Translations under genes and position numbers: made by a program | Notes under the pieces: model-generated | The model's input: only the letters and a program-made list of their open reading frames with translations | Databases searched by the model: none | What the model was told of the DNA's origin: nothing | Assembly (NCBI GenBank): GCA_002732845.1 | Contig: NVSZ01000010.1 | Span: 18,725 to 24,154 of the forward strand | Reading direction: 5' to 3' | Source of the DNA: Rhodospirillaceae bacterium | Lineage (GTDB): Bacteria; Pseudomonadota; Alphaproteobacteria; Rhodospirillales; Magnetovibrionaceae | Length of the DNA: 5,430 bases | Shown here: positions 1 to 5,020 of the stretch, one piece after another | How positions within the stretch are numbered: position 1 is the stretch's first letter | Layout of the letters: every line of letters begins with the position of its first letter

Positions 1-7
1 GGGAAAA

Positions 8-1105
8 ATGCTTAAAGAGCGTATTTTAAAGATCGGCTTAAACGTCAGTCGTGCGGCCTTGTTTGGGCTGAGTATTGGCGTGAGCATAAGCATGGGTATT
101 TTGCTGTCCGCGCCAGTTCAGGCCCAAAATGCGGCCCAAGACGGCGACGAAGATGGTGCCAGTGTGATCATGTATCACCGCTTTGGCGAAAATGATTTTC
201 CCACCACCAACGTGCGCCTTGAACAATTTGAAGCCCATATCCAAGAACTCACATCCGGTGATTATACGGTTTTGGCCATTCCCGAAATCGTACGGCGCTT
301 AAAAGCCGGGGAACGCTTTCCCGAAAAAACCATCGGCATCACCATTGATGATGCCTATCTGTCGGTCTTTACCGAAGCGTGGCCGCGCTTCAAAAAGGCC
401 GGTCTGCCGTTCACCATTTTTGTTGCCACCGATCCCATAGAGCGTAAATTTTCACGCTATATGAGCTGGGCCCAGTTGCGCGAGCTGTCTAGAGACCCGC
501 TGGTCACCATCGGCAGTCAAACCGCATCGCACCTGCATATGATCGACACCAATGCCGAACGCTTAGGGGTCGATTTAACCGTATCAAATGACCTGTTTAA
601 AAAAGAACTGGGCCACGTCCCACAACTGATTGCGTACCCTTATGGGGAATTCGATAATCATGTGATTGAGGCCTCTAAAAAAGCTGGTTTTGTTGCCGGC
701 TTTGGCCAACATTCCGGGGCCTTTGGCTTGGGCGATGATGTCTATAGATTGCCGCGCTTTGCCATGAATGAACATTATGGAAATCTCACCCGCCTGAAAA
801 CCGCCGCCAGCGCGTTGCCCATTCAAGTCAGTGATTTCGACCCCACCGATACCGTTGTGACGTCTGACCGCAATCCACCGCTGATTGGGTTCACCGTCAC
901 CAACGAGACCAACCGCATCAAAGAAATTGCCTGTTTTTCAAATCACGAAGGCAAACTCACCGTGGAACACTTAGGCCCGCGCATCGAAGTCCGCATGAAA
1001 AAGCCACTGCCCCAAGGCCGCACCCGCCTGAACTGCACCTTGCCGACCGGGCCATCGGGCGAAGGCCGCTTTCGCTGGTTGGGTAAACTTTTTTACGTCA
1101 AGTAA
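8..1105 (+). CDS. Secreted polysaccharide deacetylase family protein (carbohydrate esterase 4 / NodB fold)
   Basis: The 365-residue protein starts with a signal peptide: basic n-region, hydrophobic core at about 14-33, and a likely cut after VQA (37-39). It should therefore act in the periplasm or outside. Family motifs follow in the usual order: VIMYHRF at 53-59; TIDDAY at 112-117, matching the TFDDG box with the two Asp at 114-115; GSQTASHLHM at 169-178, matching the His-x3-His metal box; and AYPYGEFD at 209-216. Relatives remove N-acetyl groups from glycans such as chitin oligomers, peptidoglycan or exopolysaccharide. The substrate here is unknown. Oddly, the first metal-box His is Gln171 while His175 is kept, so activity is not assured. 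A C-terminal extension (about 285-365) looks beta-rich and has Cys309 and Cys343, which could form a disulfide. The ATG at 8 has only seven visible bases before it, so promoter and ribosome site cannot be judged. The kinase gene follows after an 83-nt gap and could be co-transcribed. Confidence 0.88.
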   Translation: MLKERILKIGLNVSRAALFGLSIGVSISMGILLSAPVQAQNAAQDGDEDGASVIMYHRFGENDFPTTNVRLEQFEAHIQELTSGDYTVLAIPEIVRRLKAGERFPEKTIGITIDDAYLSVFTEAWPRFKKAGLPFTIFVATDPIERKFSRYMSWAQLRELSRDPLVTIGSQTASHLHMIDTNAERLGVDLTVSNDLFKKELGHVPQLIAYPYGEFDNHVIEASKKAGFVAGFGQHSGAFGLGDDVYRLPRFAMNEHYGNLTRLKTAASALPIQVSDFDPTDTVVTSDRNPPLIGFTVTNETNRIKEIACFSNHEGKLTVEHLGPRIEVRMKKPLPQGRTRLNCTLPTGPSGEGRFRWLGKLFYVK

Positions 1106-1173
1106 GCTCGCTTTAACATTGGTTTGTGACCTCAAAAGTATTAAGCTTAAAGTCTCAAAATGTTATGCCGTTC

Positions 1174-1182
1174 GGGAGGGAG
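1174..1182 (+). promoter_or_regulatory. Ribosome binding site that favours a TTG start for the kinase gene
   Basis: The purine run GGGAGGGAG ends six bases before TTG at 1189. This is the strongest Shine-Dalgarno-like match near any start of this gene. The GTG at 1126 and the ATG at 1165 are in the same frame but have no comparable purine run before them. Confidence 0.65.
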
Positions 1183-1188
1183 TGTCCG

Positions 1189-1890
1189 TTGACCGAAAAA
1201 AAATCTGTTTCCGCCGTTTCAAAACTTGCCCATGAAATCAAAAATCCTTTGACCGCGATCATTGGATTTACCCAAGTGATGAGCGACCATTCCCGCAAAA
1301 ATGTAACCCTGCAACAAATGCGAAATTGGGCTGAAATTGTACATGAATCCGCCCTCAGCTTGTCTAGTATTTGCGATCGCGTGCTTGAAGAAGACAACGC
1401 CTCAGCCGATATTGTCCGCATTGAGGACGTCGATTTTCACGAATTTGGCAAAAACATCGTGGCACAATTTCAAGAAGAAGCTAAAAATAAAGGGGTCAGC
1501 TTAGACCTAAAAATCAGCGATAATTTCCCAATTTTACGAACCGACCCAGTGCTGCTGACGCAAATGCTCAACAACATGATCAGCAACGCCCTCAAATTCA
1601 CGCCCAGGGGCGGCTCGGTGAAGGTCAATGGGGAAGTCGATCTACAATCAAATGCCCTAATTTTGGTGGTTCAAGACACCGGAAAGGGCATCCCGTCTGA
1701 TGTTTTGATGGCGTTGCGCCGCGGTGAACAAGTCACCACATCATCAGATTCCACAAAATATAAGGGCTGGGGCATCGGTATGAAAGTGATCACCGAAAAT
1801 GCGCAAAAGCTCGAGTGTGATTTTGAACTGTATTGTCCCAAAGATAAGGGCACGGTGGCGCTTTTAAAATTCCCTATGTCCAAAAGCTAA
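1189..1890 (+). CDS. Small soluble histidine kinase (HisKA + HATPase_c, no sensor domain)
   Basis: From the TTG at 1189 the protein has 233 residues. The frame also opens at GTG 1126 (254 residues), but only TTG 1189 has a good ribosome site, and the kinase domain begins almost at once after it. In the 233-residue numbering, the dimerization/phosphoacceptor helices start with KLAHEIKNPLTAIIGF, phosphoacceptor His15. The ATP-binding domain has the N box NNMISNALKFTP (Asn133), the G1 box DTGKGIP (from 163) and a G2 box GWGIGM (from 193). All residues needed for autophosphorylation appear present. The G2 box departs from the common GTGLGL. There is no signal peptide, membrane segment, PAS, GAF or HAMP domain, so it should be cytosolic and take its signal through a partner or through the short N terminus. 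No response regulator lies in the window. It sits 83 nt after the deacetylase gene and converges on the Bax-like gene 26 nt away. Family assignment is secure; the pathway is unknown. Confidence 0.88.
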   Translation: MTEKKSVSAVSKLAHEIKNPLTAIIGFTQVMSDHSRKNVTLQQMRNWAEIVHESALSLSSICDRVLEEDNASADIVRIEDVDFHEFGKNIVAQFQEEAKNKGVSLDLKISDNFPILRTDPVLLTQMLNNMISNALKFTPRGGSVKVNGEVDLQSNALILVVQDTGKGIPSDVLMALRRGEQVTTSSDSTKYKGWGIGMKVITENAQKLECDFELYCPKDKGTVALLKFPMSKS

Positions 1891-1909
1891 AGCATTTAAA
1901 GGACATAGG
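1873..1909. repeat. Perfect 9-bp inverted repeat at the junction of two convergent genes; possible weak terminator
   Basis: CCTATGTCC at 1873-1881 is the exact reverse complement of GGACATAGG at 1901-1909, leaving a 19-nt loop. The left arm lies inside the last codons of the kinase gene, and the loop contains its TAA stop. The right arm ends seven bases before the last base of the Bax-like gene. The position suggests an end-of-transcript structure for one or both genes. However, no real T-run follows on the + strand, and only GAATTTT follows on the minus strand, so intrinsic termination is unproven. Confidence 0.4.
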
Positions 1910-1916
1910 ACAAAGC

Positions 1917-2921
1917 TTAGATAAGGGGTTCAACGGTTGCGTTGGGACTAAGCCTTGCCCCATCCACCAACCTAAGATCATTGCTGAAAATAATCGCCCG
2001 CAATTCGTTGACATAATCCGCACCGCGTTCGGAATAACGATGCAGGGTCCCGGCTAAACGCAAGCCATCTAAGGGTTGGCCCTGACGCCGCATGGCCGAG
2101 CGCATTTCGCGAAATTCTTTATAGGCCCGGTGTTTGTTTAAATTCGTGACATAGCTGTCGAGGGAGTCATACAAAGACGCAAACGCCCGAATCCGGTGAG
2201 TTTTTCCCTCATCGCGCCCCGCCGGAACGATTCCTGGATGCTGGGGTGAAAAGGTCCATTGGCCAAACATCGCATTGCCTTCGCGGACAAATCTGGATGA
2301 CCCCCACGCACTTTCCGTTGCCGCCTGAGCCAAAGCCAAAGAAGGCGGCACCACATCGTGACGATTCAAAACCGCATTAATATCACCACGTTTTGTGCCA
2401 TAGCGTTCCGCCATCACCGCCAACCACAAACGATCAAGAGCTTGAAGCGGGCCTTGTTTTTGTGCGGTTGCTAAATTCTTCAGACGTTTGCGATCTTGTG
2501 TAATTTGCTCATTCACTTGCAACACCAAAGGCAACACGCTTTTCAAAAACAGCGCCTTACGTTTGCTGGTTTCGCGTTCGCGCCATAAATCAGAAGGCAA
2601 GCTGGCCAGTGTAATGCGCGGAACATCGCCACGGCCTTCGCGCACAGCATCCAAATCATAATTTAAAGACGCGTACAGTTTAAGGTCCGCGTCCGGACCA
2701 GAGGCGGGTTCCAAATCAATGGCTAAGCGCGTACCGTCTTGTCCACTTTTGGCAGGGACAGACGCGCTGACAAAGGCGGGCAAGGGGAAGCTGGCGTTGG
2801 CCACAGACACGCCCGTGCGGGCGGGCAACAAAAGCCCCATGTTAATCAAGATAACCGCCATGGAGCAGGCGATTATAAAAGAAACCCCGTGAAACATTTT
2901 CATGTCGTTTGTCGTTCTCAC
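1917..2921 (-). CDS. Bax-like N-acetylglucosaminidase, membrane-anchored or exported
   Basis: This 334-residue protein resembles E. coli Bax and the FlgJ/GH73-type glucosaminidases, which cut the glycan strands of peptidoglycan. The core box VPPSLALAQAATESAWGSSR (191-210) contains the expected catalytic Glu203. It is followed by NAMFGQWTF (216-224), then THRIRAFASLYDSLDSYV (241-258) and YSERGADYV (296-304), all in family order. The helical stretch before the core (about 118-150) also resembles Bax. A hydrophobic segment at about 14-33 is a signal anchor or signal peptide, placing the enzyme in the periplasm. At 334 residues it is longer than E. coli Bax (about 274 from memory), mainly through the N-terminal region at about 35-110. 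The start is uncertain: GTG 2921 is the longest option, ATG 2903 and ATG 2897 are alternatives, and none has a strong ribosome site. The gene converges with the kinase gene. A candidate promoter at 3048-3076 would give it a leader of about 120-140 nt. Confidence 0.85.
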   Translation of the reverse strand: MRTTNDMKMFHGVSFIIACSMAVILINMGLLLPARTGVSVANASFPLPAFVSASVPAKSGQDGTRLAIDLEPASGPDADLKLYASLNYDLDAVREGRGDVPRITLASLPSDLWRERETSKRKALFLKSVLPLVLQVNEQITQDRKRLKNLATAQKQGPLQALDRLWLAVMAERYGTKRGDINAVLNRHDVVPPSLALAQAATESAWGSSRFVREGNAMFGQWTFSPQHPGIVPAGRDEGKTHRIRAFASLYDSLDSYVTNLNKHRAYKEFREMRSAMRRQGQPLDGLRLAGTLHRYSERGADYVNELRAIIFSNDLRLVDGARLSPNATVEPLI

Positions 2922-2962
2922 TCAATAAATTCGTAGAGGTGCTTGTCTTCAAAGCTATTTTT

Positions 2963-2987
2963 CTAAGCCTATGTCCAAGGCTAAAAA
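2963..2987 (-). repeat. Short stem-loop AGCCT/AGGCT in the Bax-like leader, holding a third copy of CCTATGTCC
   Basis: On the minus strand AGCCT (2978-2982) can pair with AGGCT (2966-2970) around a 7-nt loop. The + strand reading at 2968-2976 is CCTATGTCC, the same nonamer that forms the inverted repeat at 1873-1909. The match extends loosely into the following bases (AA-GCTAAA) in both places. This element could also pair with 2999-3004 and so compete with the terminator-like hairpin next to it. Confidence 0.35.
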
Positions 2988-3007
2988 ACCTAGGCCACAG
3001 CCTTAGG
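2983..3007 (-). terminator. Terminator-like hairpin plus T6 inside the leader of the Bax-like gene
   Basis: Read on the minus strand, CCTA-A-GGC pairs with GCCTAGG around a TGTG tetraloop (3007 down to 2989). This gives a 7-bp stem with one bulged A. Six T follow at once (2988-2983). This is the shape of a rho-independent terminator. It lies between the candidate promoter (3048-3076) and the Bax-like start, so it could attenuate that gene, end a short RNA, or act as a second terminator behind the nfuA-like gene. Confidence 0.5.
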
Positions 3008-3027
3008 TCGAAGGAGATGCCGGGTTC

Positions 3028-3039
3028 AGACCACGGTCT
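3028..3039. repeat. 12-bp inverted repeat AGACC-AC-GGTCT at the predicted transcription start
   Basis: Two perfect 5-bp arms flank a 2-bp centre. The repeat lies 8 to 20 bases downstream of the candidate -10 box, a usual place for a repressor operator. It could equally fold as a small hairpin at the 5' end of the RNA. Arms of this length can occur by chance. Confidence 0.3.
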
Positions 3040-3047
3040 TAGTCTCG

Positions 3048-3076
3048 ATCATAATGTGGTACAAAAACATTAACAA
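3048..3076 (-). promoter_or_regulatory. Candidate sigma70-type promoter for the Bax-like gene or its leader RNA
   Basis: On the minus strand, TTGTTA (complement of 3071-3076) and TATGAT (complement of 3048-3053) are separated by exactly 17 bases. They match the -35 and -10 consensus at 4 of 6 and 5 of 6 positions. The surrounding DNA is AT-rich, and the site lies downstream of the terminator of the preceding operon, where a new promoter is expected. The predicted start is near 3041. Confidence 0.45.
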
Positions 3077-3216
3077 TTTCTATATTTAGTGTTTTTATCA
3101 CATTTTTGACGCATTGCCATCGCAATATCATTTTGCACTGGGAAAGTTTTTAAAGGATATTCTTATCTTTTTCCAGCATCTTTTTTCCACAATCTACAAG
3201 TCTTTGAGGGCATTGC

Positions 3217-3269
3217 AAAAAAATGCAAAAAATCAAACCGCCCTTTCGAAAAATCCGAAAGAGCGGTTT
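3217..3269 (-). terminator. Strong intrinsic terminator of the murJ-trpS-nfuA transcription unit
   Basis: The arms 3256-3269 and 3235-3248 form a 14-bp stem around a 7-nt loop. The only non-Watson-Crick position (3242/3262) is a G-U pair in minus-strand RNA but a C-A mismatch in + strand RNA, which fixes the direction. On the minus strand the stem is followed by T6 (3232-3227) and then T7 (3223-3217). It lies 63 bases after the nfuA-like stop codon. Confidence 0.85.
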
Positions 3270-3331
3270 AAAAATTTACAATTTTCGTCGATTCGCGGAC
3301 CTGTTTAAGGGTGCTTAACGCGCAAAGGCAC

Positions 3332-3880
3332 TTAAGATGCTGCGCGAACTTCTAAAACTTCGGGGACATAATGACGCATCATGTTTTCGATACCATTTTT
3401 CAACGTTGCCGTTGAACTTGGACAACCCGAACACGCCCCTTGCATGCTCAGATACAAAATACCGTCCTCGAACGAACGGAAAATAATATCGCCACCGTCT
3501 TGAGCCACAGCCGGACGCACCCGTGTGTCTAACAATTCTTTGATTTTGACAACAACATCGGAATCGTCTTCACTTGATTCAGCCTGAGCCGCTTCGGTTA
3601 TCACCGCTTCACCTTTGGTAAAGTGATCCATAACCGCCGCCAAAACGCGGGGTTTAACAACTTCCCAAGCCGTGTCTTCGTCTTTGGTCACCGTGACAAA
3701 ATCACCGCCCAAAAAAATTCCATCGACGCCATCGATTTCAAACAAACGCAAAGCCAAGGGCGAGCCGGAAGCCGAAGCCGCATCGACAAAATTCGCTGTC
3801 CCGTTGGCACCCATAACATCGGTGCCCGGTAAAAATTTCAAAGTCGCCGGATTAGGCGTCGCTTCAGTCTGAATAAACAT
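3332..3880 (-). CDS. nfuA: NfuA-like iron-sulfur cluster scaffold/carrier protein (Nfu N-domain + NifU C-domain)
   Basis: The 182-residue cytosolic protein has the two-domain layout common in alphaproteobacteria. The N-terminal Nfu domain spans about 1-90 and opens with MFIQTEATPNPATLKFLPG. An acidic linker follows (about 98-108, ESSEDDSD). The C-terminal NifU-like domain spans about 110-180 and carries GACSGCPSSTATLKNGIENMM. Cys150 and Cys153 of its CxxC motif are the expected cluster ligands, usually holding a 4Fe-4S cluster shared by two subunits and passed to client enzymes. Length and motifs look intact. The ATG at 3880 has AAGGA (complement of 3889-3893) eight bases before it, supporting this start. 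It lies 60 nt downstream of trpS on the same strand, with no terminator between, and is followed by a strong terminator, so it is probably the last gene of the operon. The symbol nfuA is used by domain analogy; E. coli NfuA has a different, A-type N-terminal domain. Confidence 0.93.
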   Translation of the reverse strand: MFIQTEATPNPATLKFLPGTDVMGANGTANFVDAASASGSPLALRLFEIDGVDGIFLGGDFVTVTKDEDTAWEVVKPRVLAAVMDHFTKGEAVITEAAQAESSEDDSDVVVKIKELLDTRVRPAVAQDGGDIIFRSFEDGILYLSMQGACSGCPSSTATLKNGIENMMRHYVPEVLEVRAAS

Positions 3881-3940
3881 TCGTTAAGTCCTTTAAGTGA
3901 ATTTCCGTTAATCAGAATATGGGGATGATCGGCGATAATT

Positions 3941-4942
3941 TCAAGCCTTCAAAAACCCAACCGTATCCTTAATTTCGGCCAAAATGGGTGCGGCCATGGC
4001 GCGCGCGCGTTCGGCTCCGTCTCTGAGCACCGCGTCTACACTGGTGGGATCGGCCACCAAACGACGCATTTCGTTTTGGATGGGGCCGAGTTTATCGACC
4101 GCGACTTCGGCCAGCGCTTTTTTAAAGCTGCCAAAGCCTTCGCCCGCAAATTGTGTGCAGACGTCGTCCAAGGTCACGTCCGCCAACGCCGCATAAATGC
4201 CCAACAGGTTTTTGGCTTCGGGGCGGCCTTCTAATCCGTCTTTGGTTTCGGGCAAAACGTCTGCGTCTGATTTGGCTTTGCGGATTTTTTTGACGATGGT
4301 ATCGGCATCATCGGTCATATTAATGCGCGATAAGGCCGATGGATCAGATTTCGACATCTTTTTGGTGCCGTCTTTCAGGCTCATCACCCGGGTTGCGGTG
4401 CCAAATATTTGCGGTTCCGGCAGGGGAAAGAAATCAGGCACGCCAAAATCGTTGTTAAACTTTGCGGCAATGTCGCGGGCCAATTCCAAGTGTTGCTTTT
4501 GGTCTTCGCCGACCGGAACGTGGGTGGCTTTATACAACAAGATATCGGCCGCCATCAGGTTCGGATACGCATACAATCCAACCGAGGCATTTTCCTTATG
4601 CTTGCCGGCTTTTTCTTTGAACTGGGTCATGCGATTGAGCCAGCCCATGCGCGCGACACAGTTAAAAATCCACGCCAGTTCTGCATGGCCGGGGACTTGG
4701 CTTTGGTTAAAGATAATGTGTTTTTTCGGATCAACGCCCGACGCCAACATCGCGGCGGCGACTTCACGGGTGCTGTTGCGTAATTCTTGGGGGTCTTGAA
4801 ACACCGTAATCGCGTGCATATCAACCACACAAAACAAACATTCAAAATCGTTTTGCAGGTTCACCCAATTGCGCACCGCACCTAAATAATTGCCCAGATG
4901 AAGATTGCCCGTGGGCTGAATGCCCGAAAAAATACGTCCCAT
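3941..4942 (-). CDS. trpS: Tryptophanyl-tRNA synthetase
   Basis: TrpS joins tryptophan to tRNA-Trp using ATP, in the cytosol. The 333-residue protein has the usual bacterial length and reads intact. The class I signature appears as PTGNLHLGN (10-18), its HIGH-type box. Next come the tryptophan-pocket region around FCVVDMHA (37-44), [20 protein letters not shown] (131-150) with the conserved GEDQ, and the KMSKS loop KKMSKSDPS (194-202). The C-terminal helical part (about 210-333) is the anticodon-binding domain. The ATG at 4942 has GGAAGGGA (complement of 4950-4957) seven bases before it. The gene follows murJ by 74 nt and precedes the nfuA-like gene by 60 nt. The murJ-trpS neighbourhood recurs in alphaproteobacteria. 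A possible promoter overlaps the murJ stop, so trpS may be transcribed both with murJ and on its own. Confidence 0.97.
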   Translation of the reverse strand: MGRIFSGIQPTGNLHLGNYLGAVRNWVNLQNDFECLFCVVDMHAITVFQDPQELRNSTREVAAAMLASGVDPKKHIIFNQSQVPGHAELAWIFNCVARMGWLNRMTQFKEKAGKHKENASVGLYAYPNLMAADILLYKATHVPVGEDQKQHLELARDIAAKFNNDFGVPDFFPLPEPQIFGTATRVMSLKDGTKKMSKSDPSALSRINMTDDADTIVKKIRKAKSDADVLPETKDGLEGRPEAKNLLGIYAALADVTLDDVCTQFAGEGFGSFKKALAEVAVDKLGPIQNEMRRLVADPTSVDAVLRDGAERARAMAAPILAEIKDTVGFLKA

Positions 4943-4991
4943 GAAAAAGTCCCTTCCGTGTGGACCGGATGGTTAAAAAATAGCTGACAGG

Positions 4992-5020
4992 GTTATGGAC
5001 GTTTAGGGCTAAAGGGTCAA
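4992..5020 (-). promoter_or_regulatory. Candidate internal promoter for trpS and the nfuA-like gene
   Basis: On the minus strand TTGACC (complement of 5015-5020) matches the -35 consensus at 5 of 6 positions and overlaps the murJ stop codon. CATAAC (complement of 4992-4997) lies exactly 17 bases further and matches the -10 consensus at 4 of 6. Transcription would start near 4985, about 43 nt before trpS. Confidence 0.35.

Larger units (their letters stand above)
2983..3041 (-). ncRNA. Hypothetical short RNA or attenuated leader upstream of the Bax-like gene
   Basis: If transcription starts about seven bases after the candidate -10 box and stops at the T6 run, the product is about 59 nt. It would consist of a 5' hairpin (AGACC/GGTCT, 3028-3039), a single-stranded linker, and the terminator hairpin. 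The linker contains TCTCCTTC (complement of 3010-3017), which is complementary to a GAAGGAGA ribosome site. It resembles no RNA family I can name. The whole call rests on predicted promoter and terminator signals. Confidence 0.25.
2922..3331. other. 410-bp region without a convincing gene between the Bax-like and nfuA-like genes
   Basis: Both flanking genes run on the minus strand. The region therefore holds the end of the murJ-trpS-nfuA transcript and the start of the Bax-like transcript. From right to left it contains a strong terminator (3217-3269), an AT-rich stretch (about 3059-3234), a candidate promoter (3048-3076), a short inverted repeat (3028-3039), a hairpin plus T6 (2983-3007), and a set of short complementary words (2963-3004). 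The AT-rich stretch contains a small stem, ATTGC/GCAAT at 3113-3126, of unknown meaning. No conserved protein frame is recognisable. Confidence 0.75.

Noticed and set aside
1141..1150. Palindrome TTAAGCTTAA between the deacetylase and kinase genes, considered as a regulator site
   Set aside because: It is AT-rich, single-copy and lacks the TTAA-N7-TTAA spacing of a CtrA site, so chance is the simplest explanation.
2138..2356. A 72-codon minus-strand frame
   Set aside because: It is an out-of-frame shadow inside the Bax-like gene, whose catalytic motifs are intact in the main frame.
2739..2936. A 65-codon + strand frame antisense to the 5' end of the Bax-like gene
   Set aside because: The composition is His/Gly/Arg-rich, as expected for the reverse of a signal-anchor region, and there is no ribosome site or homologous motif.
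3106..3134. A + strand TTGACG that looks like a -35 box
   Set aside because: The best -10 match (TATCAT) is only 14 bases away, and the hexamer at 17 bases (CATTTT) is poor. There is also no credible + strand gene downstream.
3114..3308. A 64-codon + strand frame in the intergenic region
   Set aside because: It runs straight through the minus-strand terminator and AT-rich DNA, has no ribosome site, and encodes a low-complexity Lys/Asn/Phe-rich product.
3325..3336. Repeated CTTAA/TTAAG words around the nfuA-like stop (about 3303-3336), considered as a second terminator
   Set aside because: The stems are only 5 bp with long loops and no T-run; the real terminator is just downstream.
4197..4799. 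A 200-codon open frame on the + strand
   Set aside because: It lies wholly antisense to trpS, whose motifs are complete on the other strand. Its translation has no recognisable domain. The same holds for the + frames at 3984-4196 and 4409-4783.
4950..4975. TCCG/CGGA mini-hairpin next to the trpS ribosome site, considered as a translational control element
   Set aside because: A 4-bp stem with a 7-nt loop is too weak to support a claim, and nothing resembles a T-box or a Trp-responsive leader.
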